From the NCBI GenBank assembly GCA_003427395.1, contig BFEA01000097.1, positions 3,420,802 to 3,441,216 of the forward strand: 20,415 bases of DNA. Direction: 5' to 3'. The DNA is from Chara braunii (lineage: Eukaryota > Streptophyta > Charophyceae > Charales > Characeae). A program made the translations under genes and the position numbers. Under the pieces are notes generated by a model that was given only the letters and a program-made list of their open reading frames with translations, was not told the origin of the DNA and did no database searches. This document shows, piece by piece, positions 1 to 9,412 of this stretch. Positions within the stretch are counted from its first letter, which is position 1, and the number at the start of each line of letters is the position of its first letter.

Positions 1-65
1 CCTTGTGCAAGACCTCTATCCTGGTGGTGGTAAGAGAACCACCGGGATTGAGGCTTTGCCTAGCG

Positions 66-122
66 GGCCGCTCCATCTATTGGTGGGGAGCAACACCTGC
101 TGGAAACCGGGTCCAGCGTCCC
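66..122 (-). repeat. Tail-repeat copy A (LINE/SINE-like 3' end, two hairpins)
   Basis: Read on the minus strand this copy has GGGAC, then a hairpin with stem GCTGGA/TCCAGC (99-117), then a second hairpin with stem GCTCC/GGAGC (70-91). The same block recurs at 6319-6375, 9476-9529 and 11705-11757, in three cases followed by poly(A) or preceded by poly(T). It is therefore the 3' end of a dispersed poly(A)-tailed retroelement. This copy has no A tail. Whether the parent is a LINE or a SINE cannot be decided here; no tRNA-type A or B box was seen. Confidence 0.7.
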
Positions 123-133
123 ATAAATACATC

Positions 134-195
134 TTTGCTACACAGTACCTCAATGAGAGTGATGCCAAAGTGTTGGAAACCGGGTCCAGCGTCCC
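134..195 (-). repeat. Tail-repeat copy B
   Basis: Another minus-strand copy of the GGGACGCTGGACCCGG block (hairpin 172-190; the stem has one mismatch, TCCAAC in place of TCCAGC). Bases 134-186 match 433-485 with only 3 differences in 53, so the neighbouring sequence was duplicated with the block. Confidence 0.65.
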
Positions 196-393
196 ATATC
201 CACTCTACTCTTCCATACCTGACCTGTATCAGGGTCGGGTATTGGGGGGGGGACCACCGGGGGGCACCAGTGGAGTCTCCCTCCATCCCCTAGCCTCTGG
301 CATCCACCAACTATCCTCATGTTCCCCATTGTACTCTGCAATTGCATGTGTTCTTAGAGGCTGAAGCAACAGAAAAATCAGCTGAAGTCAATT

Positions 394-531
394 GGGTCTT
401 TTGAGAAGCACAGAAGAAAACTGAAGAAAAACTTTGCTACACAGTACCTCAATGAGGGTGACGCCAAAGTGCTGGAAACCGGGTCTACTCTTCAGCTGGG
501 ATCTTTTGAGAAGTACAGAAGAAAACTGAAG
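394..531. repeat. Local direct duplications, with truncated tail-repeat copy C
   Basis: Two duplications overlap here. Bases 433-485 repeat 134-186 (3 mismatches in 53) but break off inside the tail block, right after GGGTC. Bases 394-426 and 498-531 are a second near-identical pair that starts GGGTCTTTTGAGAAG or GGGATCTTTTGAGAAG. The pattern suggests small segmental duplications of old repeat DNA. The remaining sequence at 196-393 and 532-612 shows nothing recognisable. Confidence 0.6.
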
Positions 532-612
532 TATTGTATTCTTGTACGAGACTATGTTACACTTGGTCCAAACCACCACAGACTGGGCAAGGCTGTTGAA
601 GACTGTTGAAGA

Positions 613-2400
613 TTATTGAGAAGAAGATGAACGAGAGAAAAAGAAATGAGGGAAGGAAGGGAGATGAAGGAGATAAGAGAAAAAGGGGGGAAGGATGGAA
701 GAATGAGGGAAAAAAGAAAGAAAGACGAAAGCACAAATGAGAAGACAGTGGCCCAAAAGATGCCAGTGGGAGTCCTGAGCTGCCCTTAATGGTTCACCAG
801 GGTCTACTCTGGTCCAATCATGGAAGATCTCTATCCCGAGTTCCTCCTGTGGTCCCTTCTCAGAATGATCACTCCTGGACCATTTTACCTCAGCCACCCA
901 TCCCTCCCTTTCCCTTCCCAGCCAATTCTTGCCGAAGCAAGAAATAGCTTTGTTTATGTCCCCCCAGTTGTGCATTTGGTCAAGCTTGTCTTTAACAGCC
1001 TTCCATTGGGTCGCAATTCCGTGTTGGAATAATGTCCTGATCTGTTCCATAACTTCTCCATCCTCTACCCGCGCCCCCTCTATCTCAAGGATACATCTTT
1101 TCCACCATATGGTCCATAGGACGCTCCTTCCCAAGTTGAACATATTCTTCTCAAAGATATTCTCTCGAATTTGCGGGTAGTACCCCAGGAGGATAACCCT
1201 CCAATCCCATGGCCATTCTGCACCGGGAACAATATGCCTCCAGATCCTATCCCAGGTTCTCCACAGAAGTACTGACGCAGGGCACTGAAGAAAGATGTGT
1301 TCAATAGTTTCAGCCCGTCTCCTCCCAAGGTAGCTCTGGAGGTATTTACGACACCATGGCAGCGCCTTCCCTTGTTGTTCCAGGCGGGTGTGGTCTATCA
1401 GCCAATCGTTAGTAGGTAAATATCTGTGTTCTATTTGCCATTGGAGGGCAGAGATTTTAGCAGGTCTGCAACTATACTGTGCAAACCATCGAATGGGCTT
1501 GAGTAGGCTGCGATCAATATTAAGATGGCGGTACCATCTGTCTTCCACACAATCTCGCAGCCCCCTTTTGGGTCTGAGCATACGGTAGGCTGATTTAGAT
1601 TTTAGGTTATATAGTGACAGCGTGTCAGCCCGCCCTTTTCTAGGCCTGGTACCTTGGGTCCATTTCCATTCTTCGGGGTCCAGGGGGAGGTCCTCGATCG
1701 GGATCATTGGGCGATGCACTTTTTGGCGACATCCTTCCTCAATGATCCTGATGCGATAGACCCCTTTTCGCTCCTTCCATACGAAGGGTTGTTTGTTCCA
1801 TTGTAACCCATCGTCCTCTTGAATGGAAAAAATTTCTATTAATACGTGAGTTGGATCTGTCAGGTGCACCCGCCCCACTTCCATGTTATGGTTGGGCAGC
1901 CCCACCCAATCTCCCTCCTTTACACAGGGGCCTTTTCTGAGGGTGTTATACTAGTGGAGGGGAAAACTATCAATGAGTTCGTTTAGTGCCTTCTCAGTGA
2001 GATGGCAGTACCGAAGCCAAACTCGCATCTGTTCCGTGTTCTTCCAACTCCTTGCCACCTGGTCCCATAAATCCCCAACTCTCCGTACACCGTGTTTCAC
2101 CCATCCCTTCCATGGAGTGTCCGAGTTGCACCGTACCCGCCCTTCGGGGTCTGTTATTAGTCGGTTGCCAAAGAGGGGTTGCCTGAATATTTTTTCCCAC
2201 CTTTCTGGTGCAGGACGGTCAGAGGGGGAAGTTTCCTCCAGGTACGTAAAAGGCACACCCAATGTTTGTCAGCAGGGTCCCCGTTTCTATACTTCCTAGG
2301 CAGCCTCCAGTACTTGTCCTCTAACCATACTCGGGGGTCAATCTCCGGTGGGGTTTCACCACTGACAACCATGAACAAACCTTTTTTGATAAAAAATTGA
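613..2400 (-). pseudogene. LINE ORF2 3' fragment: post-RT region and zf-RVT zinc-binding domain
   Basis: This is the C-terminal part of a non-LTR retrotransposon ORF2, degraded. The longest open stretch (1905-613, 430 codons) carries the RVT zinc-binding architecture: a Trp-rich region, the LPTNDWLIDHTRLEQ segment (residues about 163-177), then a Cys...His-X4-Cys cluster ending TIEHIFLQC (C185, H203, C208). The second Cys of the usual C-X2-C is Tyr188, whereas the plus-strand sister has CRLC, so this finger is probably damaged. The same frame continues upstream to 2262 through one TAG (1951-1953), which lies opposite Trp in the sister copy; a frameshift near 2250-2275 links it to the segment reaching 2378-2400. 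The endonuclease and the catalytic RT core are absent. The last 45 or so codons run through a purine-rich tract and may not be coding. No poly(A) is seen at its 3' side. Confidence 0.8.
618..735 (+). other. Purine-rich tract of about 115 nt
   Basis: The plus strand is almost entirely A and G, with only scattered T and C, over this stretch. It lies at the 3' edge of the minus-strand LINE, where the LINE transcript would read as polypyrimidine and encode an improbable Phe/Ser/Leu/Pro-rich tail. It is either LINE 3' UTR or inserted low-complexity DNA. Confidence 0.6.
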
Positions 2401-2509
2401 GAGGACCTGGGAACGTTCTTTAATGCTAATGAAATGGATACTAATGAAAACTTACTTCTGAATCAGCAATATTCCCCCCAAAGGAGGAGAAGTCAAATTA
2501 AAAAAAAAT

Positions 2510-2516
2510 TATAGCC
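2510..2516 (+). repeat. Candidate target-site duplication, 5' side of the plus-strand LINE
   Basis: TATAGCC occurs here just before the LINE reading frame begins and again at 4871-4877, two bases after the poly(A) tail. That is the arrangement expected for target-primed reverse transcription with 5' truncation. Seven bases is short, and both copies follow A-rich DNA, so chance is possible. Confidence 0.4.
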
Positions 2517-4812
2517 ATTAACAACGTCGTGCTCACCTCCCTGTGGTACAAATCAACCATCTGGGGGCTAGACAAGGCCACCCTGAAAGCCCTCCAGCGA
2601 CAGTTAGTCGCTTTTTTGTGGAGGGGGGATCACGAAAAACACAATGTGCTCAACAGAGTTGCATGGCAGACGATTATCCAACCCAAAGCAAAAGGGGGAT
2701 TGGGCATTATTGATCCGACAATACAGGCCAAGACGGTGGCCATACAATGGCTTAAGCGCCTGCTCTTCTTCCCATAGATCCCATGGAAAGACTTGGCCTT
2801 AGAACAGATCTCAAGATTAACCCCGGAAACACCAGCCTATAGTAACCCACTCACATGGATTGAAAACAGAGAATGACCAATCCCACGACGACGGTCCCAA
2901 CAAGGAAATTCTTTAGTTGATTCACCAGGACAAGAGACAAGGAATGACCTGCGCAATGACCCCTTCTGGCCAACACTTCTATAGATATGGAGGAACCTTC
3001 CCCTACCGGACAAAACCCAACCAGAAAGATGGGAAGAGGTGGTCCGACAACCACTGTTTATGAATAGAAGGATAACTAATTTGAGAGGCCAAGTACTGCA
3101 TTGCACGGACTCCCCGTGGAAAGGATGGGTGAAAAGAGGGCTACTTAGAATGGGTGATATCTGGGACGCAGGCAGGAGGGACTGGATTACAAGAGATCAA
3201 CTCAAGGAAAAACTGAGGTACTGCCACAGACCAGAGGGGGCGTTGAAAAATCTCCCCTTGAACTGGTGGAAAATTTTGAGGAAGGGACCCTCAATACAAG
3301 AAACCGACTGGGTACTACTTCAGGGCCGTCGGGGGGAGGTGGGCAATGTGGTGTGCTGCGACCCACAGGGACCGGTAATGGTAGATACGTTCACAATAGG
3401 TAAGGATAACTCACTCAAAAAGACCAATCCTGAACAGATACAATTCGTTGAAAAGGACGAACTCTAAAAAATCAGAGTTTTGTGGGTGAATGACAGATGG
3501 GTGGCATTCTCCCCAGATACGCCGATAACTCAACTGCCCCTAGACCCTCAGGAGTGGATGTGGACGAATGCAAGTGGTTGGGGCAGAACCAATACTAAAA
3601 CGTTGTACAACATTACTGTTAAAGCAACATACAGACTTCTCCGACCAAAAACCAATCTACGGGACCGGGTGAAAGCGAGATGGATGAAACAGTTGAACAT
3701 TAGCAAAGAATCGCTGAAAAACGTTAAATGGTTCCAATTAACCAAAAGGAAACCTGCCAATCTGGCGTCTCTACAATGGCAAATGAAACACAGGTGCCTA
3801 CCAACCTATAACTGGTTGATAGATAGGACCAACCTTGAACAGAAAGGACTCGCCCTCCCCTGATGTAGATTATGCTCGAGCGCATTCCAATGGAGGAAGA
3901 GACCAGATACAATAGAGCACATTTTTCTTCAATGTCCCGGAGTGGTCTGACTCTGGCGATGGTGGGATATAGTCTGGAACCAGCTTGGAACAGGGTCACC
4001 TTGGCCATGAGACTGAAAAACCTTGCTGTTTGAAAAATGGCCCTCGGAACAGCCTGACGACTTCACTTTCAACATGTTCAAGCAAGGACGCAGGGCAGTA
4101 CTGTGGGCACTATGGAGGCGCCGTTGCACCTATGAAATAGAGAGTGTGAGGTTGGAAGGACCAGAATTTACGGAGAGCATACAACAACAGATCCAAACAA
4201 ATATAACAGCACGGTGGGAGGAAGTCAAAATGCAGATCAAATACATCCATACTCAGAACGAAATAAAGCAAAAAATACAAGTATTCTGTAAACAATGGCT
4301 CGGGGGGAAAATGAGGGGGAGTTTGGGGAAGGTGGAATGGGAAGGGGAAAAAAGGGGGCAGGAGGGGGTGCTGGATAACAAGGAGATAACCAGAGACTGG
4401 ACCAAGCTAGATGACGCAACTCCAATGCGGCCAAATGACCTGTTCCCAGACTTTTTCCCCCCCTTTGCAAATAGTTTAGTAAGCAAGGCATGGTACGGGG
4501 GAGAGTGATTAAAATGTTGAACGATAAATAGGGGGAAGCCTTGAAAGGCAGGGAATGGTGGTGGGTTCAATAGAGTAGCTAGACTGCTAGGTATTATGGA
4601 CATCAACAGGCGGCCCAAGAGAAGGGTTGGAGAAACGAATCTAGCTAAGGTTAAAATTCTCAGAAGAAGATAGAACTAACATTTATAGCAGGAAAGTTGT
4701 CTCTGTGGGAGCGGTGGCGAAGGCTCTTCCAGGCTCTTCCAACCCTAATGGGAAGAGGCGTTTTTCTGGGTTGTATTTCATATGTTAATATGAGCCTTGG
4801 GCACTGGGCCCC

Positions 4813-4816
<4 letters not shown>
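2517..4816 (+). pseudogene. 5'-truncated LINE ORF2: RT thumb region, zf-RVT domain, 3' UTR
   Basis: One reading frame can be followed from 2517 to the stop at 4506-4508 without any frameshift. It starts in the region after the RT catalytic core (VLTSLWYKSTIWGLDK, then KAKGGLGIIDP, typical of LINE reverse transcriptases). It continues into the RVT zinc-binding domain (LPTYNWLIDRTNLEQ; CRLC...TIEHIFLQC, with the C-X2-C and H-X4-C ligands intact) and a basic C-terminal domain. Eight in-frame stops interrupt it: TAG 2775, TGA 2874, TAG 2982, TAA 3465, TGA 3861, TGA 3948, TGA 4008, TGA 4014. Several lie opposite Trp in the minus-strand sister. A 3' UTR of about 300 bp leads to the poly(A). The lack of endonuclease and RT core fits 5' truncation at insertion. 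The copy cannot encode a working enzyme. Confidence 0.85.

Positions 4817-4868
<52 letters not shown>
4817..4868 (+). repeat. Poly(A) tail of the plus-strand LINE (52 A)
   Basis: An uninterrupted run of 52 A follows the LINE 3' UTR, in the same orientation as the ORF. Such a long pure run suggests a recent insertion, but homopolymer length is also the least reliable thing in an assembly. Confidence 0.85.
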
Positions 4869-4871
<3 letters not shown>

Positions 4872-5605
4872 ATAGCCCCTGAAACAGACAAACAGACAAG
4901 ACTGTCTCCATCATCGAAGGGAAGAACCTCACACTGATCCAGGTGGAGTTAGCGGCTAGTGGCCGGTACCCGCCGAGATACTCTGCGCCAATCGCATCCA
5001 CCAACAACTTCCTCCATCTGAATCACATTCGTCCTCCCCAACTCCGTCCTCGTAATCTCAGCAGGGGCCGAGCACCATCATCACCCTGAAATTCTTTGCC
5101 CCCACAATAATTCCAGTCTTCATCCTCAAGGAGGTAAAACAACACTACCCAACGCCAATCGCGCCAGAGTTCGCCCTCATCAGCCGGTACCCATCAGACA
5201 GCCTAAACTATCCGACGCCAATCACATCTGATAAGAGACTCCCCCTAGCCGGTACCCATCGAGAAGCCCTATTCCATCCCCCTCTCCGTTCTTGCGAAGA
5301 ATCATTTCATGCCCTTTGCCCCTTACTTCAAATCAGGTGCCCAAAAACTCCTCAAGATGCTACACTTGGCTATCCGTTTTTCTGATGAGTTTTTGCCTAT
5401 GATCAGGGAGATTGTGGATAGAATATCAGGGGGGAAGGAGAAGGTGAGAACTAAAAGATGGGAGGAATTGCTGGTCTGCTATACGGGCAGATCGCGAGTT
5501 GCCTCCCCATATTGTGTCTCAGGGCTCCCTGGTAAAAAATGAGGGACCCGGGTCCCCTGACCCTTCTATACTCCAGTTTCATCACGCAAGCTGTGCGGGG
5601 GGTGT
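4869..5605. other. Unassigned DNA with alternating short repeats
   Basis: No gene is recognised. Two short motifs alternate: CCGGTACCC at 4963, 5184 and 5249, and CGCCAATC at 4986, 5153 and 5216. The last four occurrences are about 31-33 bp apart, which suggests the remains of a tandem array. A 77-codon ORF at 5309-5542 (+) starts MPFAPYFKSGAQK and contains a plausible helical segment, but it matches nothing I know and its length is near chance. Confidence 0.4.
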
Positions 5606-5790
5606 GTGATGTGAAAGAACCCCTGTGCACTGTGTGATGAGGAAGAGCCTGTGCTGTCTCTAAGCTGTGTGGTGGCCTTATTGTTAATTGTTGGATAGGT
5701 GGAGACGTGGTGAAGGGGGTTGTACCCGCCTTCACATGTGATGTGAAGGAACCCCTGTGCACTGTGTGATGAGGAAGAGCCTGTGCTGTC
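5606..5790 (+). repeat. 53-bp direct repeat pair, 132 bp apart
   Basis: Bases 5606-5658 and 5738-5790 are identical apart from one base (AAAGAAC versus AAGGAAC). The shared unit contains ACCCCTGTGCACTGTGTGAT. The 79 bp between the copies are unrelated. It could be half of a minisatellite or the trace of a local duplication. Confidence 0.8.
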
Positions 5791-6206
5791 AGAAGGACAA
5801 AGTTGGGGTGACACAGACCGTTGCTGGAGCTTTTGCTCTGTAATCTGGGAGAGCAAGAGGTCTAAGGAGTTATGTCGAGGGAGGAAGGCATAACCAGTTT
5901 GTCCGACGTAGCTGATGCCTGGGGGTTTTCCCTGTAACTTAGTGGTGTGTGGCTAATCGAGAGTGTTGAGGGAGGAAGGCACTCTTTGCCGTCTGAACCA
6001 GGCTGGTCACTACTGGGGAAGTTTGTGTTGCTCTATAACCCTAGCATGGGGGGGTATGAGATCAGCAGAGTTCCGGTACGAGGACTAAACGCTTGGACTT
6101 AACGTTTTTTTCGCTTGTTGAAAGGGAGGTGTAAACAGTAGGAGGTTTTAGTTAGGATCTTCTGTTTCCAGGTTTGGATTGTCGTTGGCTAGATCATAGG
6201 CAGTTT
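5791..6206. other. Unassigned DNA
   Basis: No coding signal. A short duplicate (GAGGGAGGAAGGCA) occurs near 5877 and again near 5967. Nothing else stands out. Confidence 0.3.
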
Positions 6207-6232
6207 TATGAGAACTGCAGTTGTTTCTCATA
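6207..6232. repeat. 8-bp inverted repeat with palindromic loop
   Basis: TATGAGAA (6207-6214) and TTCTCATA (6225-6232) are perfect inverted repeats, and the loop contains CTGCAG. It lies just upstream of the tail-repeat copy at 6240 and could belong to that element. Confidence 0.45.
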
Positions 6233-6239
6233 GGTAATT

Positions 6240-6411
6240 GACTGATTGTTTTCCTAGCCGAAGTCGGGTAATGACCCCAAAATTTCAAATGTGTTACATA
6301 TTCTCAGTTGTTCTTCAAAGGGACGCTGAGCCCGCTTCTCAGCACGTGATGCTCCCCACGAATAGATCGGAGATTTTGTCCCCCCCCCCCAAAAAAAAAA
6401 AAAAAAAAAAA
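6240..6411 (+). mobile_element. Tail-repeat copy D with poly(A)
   Basis: The plus-strand order is TAGCCGAAG(T/C)CGGGTAATG, a variable stretch, GGGAC, hairpin 1 (6325-6343, stem GCTGAG/CTCAGC), GCTCCCCAC...CGGAG, 11 C, then 21 A (6391-6411). The whole arrangement matches the reverse-strand copy at 11664-11820, so about 170 bp of a shared non-LTR element 3' end can be defined. Hairpin 1 has changed on both sides of the stem relative to other copies and remains fully paired. Confidence 0.7.
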
Positions 6412-6998
6412 GATCAGAGGATTAAGAAAACTATATACACGTTTCAGCGCCTACTGTTCCTACAAGAAGAGGGGAAGGGAGGGAAAAAACCACCCTCTCT
6501 CCCCATGGAAACTCCAGCGCCTATTCAAATCTCGGTTGCATGTACAAGGCTCACAAGAACCAAACGGATTACTCCTCTCCCCCAAAAAACGACCCCCTGT
6601 CTGATCACTGCCTCTAGAGGGGGGGGGCTCCCTCACCTCCCAGCCCCAGTTCAGAGCAGCCCCCTAATACCAATCCTGCTCCCTCAGTTGCATACAATAC
6701 CCCCTAAAGTATGCCCGACAGAGCAGAAGATCCCCCTTCCCTCTTGCCCCACCCCCTCCAAGTGAAACAACCCTTCAACATCTCGCCATGTTGGCATCAA
6801 CACCCCTTGTCCTCTCTCCCCAACCGCCATAACTGATCCGACTCAAAAATCAGCGTGGCCCAGAAAGGGACAAACCCTCAATACCGCCCCTCCCTCTCAA
6901 AGATCACACCACCCACCCTGTGTAACCCTCGCAGGGAGGGTCTTGCTTTTTACGTTATTTAGTCCAGTTGTTTATTTTTTTCAGGAAAGGTGCTTTAT
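6412..6998. other. Unassigned C-rich DNA
   Basis: A C-rich stretch (about 6480-6900) carries an open frame to 6765 coding Pro- and Thr-rich peptide. That frame begins by translating the preceding repeat and its poly(A), so it is not a gene in that form. It could be a LINE ORF1 relic or spacer; nothing decides it. Confidence 0.3.
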
Positions 6999-7154
6999 GG
7001 GACACTGGACCTGGTTTCCAGCACAAGCCTAAGCTGGCTTAGTTGGGTATTGGCCCCAGTTTTTCCTCCGGGTTGAAATGTCGAGGTTTTCCCGGCCTCC
7101 TTTTATTTATTGGCAACAAAGCTACCTTTCCCACAAAAAAAAAAAAAAAAAAAA
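6999..7154 (+). repeat. Diverged tail-like block with 20-A tail (copy E)
   Basis: GGGACACTGGACCTGG followed by TTTCCAGC resembles hairpin 1 of the tail repeat, but the next 110 bp differ from the other copies before a run of 20 A (7135-7154). It is best read as an old relative or a different A-tailed element. Confidence 0.45.
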
Positions 7155-7643
7155 GAAGGGAGGCACAACTACTGGCAAAATGCTCGGTCTTTGCGTTCAA
7201 CGGAACCGCACAGGCGGCCCCACTCCATCCTACACCACCACGGTTGGGGCGGGGGGCATCATGCGTACCCTCTGATGGCTGGAGGGAGACAACAAAGCGA
7301 TGATTGCAGACCTTCCTTGTGTAAGCCTTGGGAGTAGTGGTAGGTAGGTAGTAAAGGTGAATTGATTTGGGACTGGTTCACGGCGCTACAGCTAGGGGCT
7401 TCCCTCAGATCTTCAAACTGTTTTGCAGATCCCTTTCCCCCTTCTCAGCTTGCTATAGTGGAATTACAGTGGTTTGGTAGTGAGGAAGGGTGATGTTAAT
7501 TGATTATGCTTTAGAAAAAAAGGGGGTGGAGTGCTAGGGGTAATGGTATATCTGGCGCCCGGTAGGGTGAAGAGGCACAAAAACCCTGCCCACCAGTCCT
7601 GATACTTAAAATCATTATCATCATTTCGGTCTCATAAGGCCTC
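7155..7643. other. Unassigned DNA with one arm of a distant inverted pair
   Basis: Bases 7315-7351 match the reverse complement of 9648-9692, sharing the 19-mer AGTAGTGGTAGGTAGGTAG plus similar flanks. No gene is visible. ORFs through the poly-A and poly-Lys region are artefacts. Confidence 0.45.
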
Positions 7644-7646
7644 ATT

Positions 7647-7710
7647 AGACCCTCATTGGAAATTCAATTTTTAGGAAATCGGCATCGTTACACCGTGTCC
7701 TAATTCACCA
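7647..7710 (+). repeat. Left terminal inverted repeat of the Harbinger-like element
   Basis: The outer 15 bp and an inner 20-bp block match the reverse complement of 9277-9372 with few differences. About 30 extra bases separate the two blocks on the right side. Confidence 0.65.
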
Positions 7711-8000
7711 CATTCCTTGAATGAATGTGAAAATGCTTCTGAGAGATTTCCTTGGATTCCTCATAATCCCCAGCCAAAACGTCCTTGGATTCAAGGGGTC
7801 CTTATGAGGTCCCTTGGGTTCAAGGAGCCGCGATTGACGGAGTGTTCTGGAGCGAGCGCCGACAGGAAAATTTGGAGTCGATGTTGGTGCACAGGTCGTC
7901 CGTGGTCCATTGGGCGGACATCGCCGGCCTCCAGTACCCGCCCCCCCCCCAATGGCCTTCCACCGTTACCGTTGGCGTGAAAATGCGTGGGGGTGGTTCT

Positions 8001-8669
8001 TCAGCTGCAAGGTGCGTTACGAAGCAGGGTTTTCCATGCACGCGTCGCCCGCCGTGGTGTCCAACGGTCAATTTTTTTTTTTCTTTCTACAAGCGATGTT
8101 GAAGCACTGTCGGTCGATTGCATGCATCTGCCTACCGTGTTTTGTCGGCTATTGTCGGGCGCATTGATGCAAGTTTTATTTGGTACATGCCTCGCAAGTT
8201 GCGATTCATCGCAGACGTCCTCCGGCGGTTCCCACTCCTGCTGTTGGCCACTCTTCTCCAGGTCCTTGTCATGTTGTTCCATGCATGTGTCGTTGTGGGG
8301 GGTCCTGGCAGCAGACAGAAACGAAGAACGGTGAGGAGGACGACAATGGAAAGGCGGGAAATCTCTAGCAGACAGCCGACGCGCGCCATTGACTACTTCA
8401 GTCCGCAGCTTCTCCTTGTAGTAGCCCTCCGCCGTGTCATCAACCTGTCGGAGATCCTCCCATGTCCCTCCTGTCCTTCTCCTCATCCACCATCTCGGCG
8501 TCGCTCGTGGGATCACACCCGATGCCATGGCGCAACAAAATTGCACAATGGATTCCGATAATGACACACAATCGGGTGCATCCATCACTTGTTGCATCAA
8601 TTGCCTCTGCCTGCGAACGAACAATCTCATCCTCAGGCGAGTTGTCGTTCTCTCAATGCGATAGCGCAT
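8001..8669 (-). pseudogene. HARBI1-type transposase N-terminal fragment
   Basis: An open frame of 222 codons. Residues about 56-89 (8403-8504) read TPRWWMRRRTGGTWEDLRQ followed by VDDTAEGYYKEKLR, which resembles the conserved region that precedes the catalytic domain in PIF/Harbinger nucleases. The residues before it are basic and Arg-rich. Immediately after KLR the family similarity stops; the remaining 130 residues look unrelated, and no DDE catalytic motif is seen between here and the left end. I infer an internal deletion or replacement. The initiation site is uncertain because the frame just upstream also stays partly open. It lies inside the 7647-9372 transposon and supports that call. 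Confidence 0.6.
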
Positions 8670-9276
8670 GGCGACGACTGACAGTTGCGACCACCGTGTT
8701 TCTCTCCAATGTCGTTAATGCCTTCGCACCACCCGGGAGCCCTCGTGCCATCATTAGGACTTGTAATGCGCAAACACCTACCACTCGTTCGCCCGCCGGT
8801 GCCCTCGCTGCACCTTCTGCACGTCGATGGGGACCACGCTCACACTCTCCACGTTTCACGGAAGCGTTACGTTCTTGCTAAGTTGTGACGGCCCGAAGAG
8901 CATGCGGAACACGAAGGCGAGGTTGTAGTAGAGAACCATTACGCATACACACTACGTCGCCCAACGTTCCAATGCCATCCTTTTAAGCCCTGGACGTCAT
9001 CACTCCTCTGCACAGACGTTTCGCCCCAGTCTCCAGTCCAGCCGCCAGGACGCCTCACGCACTGATGTGCCACAACGGAGAGTTCAAAATTTGAAATTGG
9101 AACGGGGATGTTGGCGCCCTTTTTCTTCATCAGCGCGGTAGGCCTCCCCACCGCCGCCACTGGACCACGCCCAAGGACGCACGGACATCCCAGCACGATG
9201 ACGGACATCCACCCCCGCGGCCGCGTGTATGCATATGAAATTGGCCGCTGGAGACCTCCAAGGGTTTTCCTTGGGA

Positions 9277-9372
9277 CCCATTGAATTAGGACGCGGTGTA
9301 ACCACGACGCCGAAAACCGGAAAATTTTCCAAGGACTTCATCCTAATTCCTGAGGATTTTCCAAGGAGGGTC
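9277..9372 (-). repeat. Right terminal inverted repeat of the Harbinger-like element
   Basis: The reverse complement starts GACCCTCCTTGGAAAATCC and contains TTACACCGCGTCCTAATTCA, matching the left end at 7647-7710. Confidence 0.65.
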
Positions 9373-9412
9373 TAACGAAGCCCATAGTAGGATCAGCACT
9401 TACAGAGCTGAA

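Larger units (their letters stand above)
7647..9372. mobile_element. Defective PIF/Harbinger-like DNA transposon
   Basis: The ends are inverted copies: GACCCTC(A/C)TTGGAAA at 7647 and its complement ending at 9372. A second inverted block, TTACACCG(T/C)GTCCTAATTCA, lies about 40 bp in on the left and about 70 bp in on the right. Subterminal CCTTGG(A/G) motifs recur on both sides (around 7751, 7782, 7809, 9260, 9332 and 9361). The interior has a Harbinger transposase N-terminal fragment on the minus strand. Flanking triplets are TTA (left) and TAA (right). PIF/Harbinger normally duplicates TWA as a direct repeat, so one base has changed, or the true duplication is TA. At 1.7 kb and without a visible DDE core, it is non-autonomous. 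Confidence 0.7.

Noticed and set aside
5309-5542. 77-codon ORF as a host gene
   Set aside because: Short, no recognised domain, surrounded by repeats, no splice or promoter evidence; mentioned only as unassigned.
6240-6411. tRNA-derived SINE
   Set aside because: No A-box or B-box (GGTTCGANTCC-like) was found upstream of the tail, so the origin is left open.
6238-6765. 175-codon ORF with a Lys run
   Set aside because: It translates the tail repeat and its poly(A) before entering C-rich DNA; the Lys run is the A tail.
7043-7337. Three overlapping Lys-rich ORFs
   Set aside because: All read through the 20-A run at 7135-7154 in different frames.
7644-9375. Clean TWA target-site duplication for the Harbinger element
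   Set aside because: Left TTA and right TAA are not direct repeats; the class call rests on the transposase block and inverted ends.
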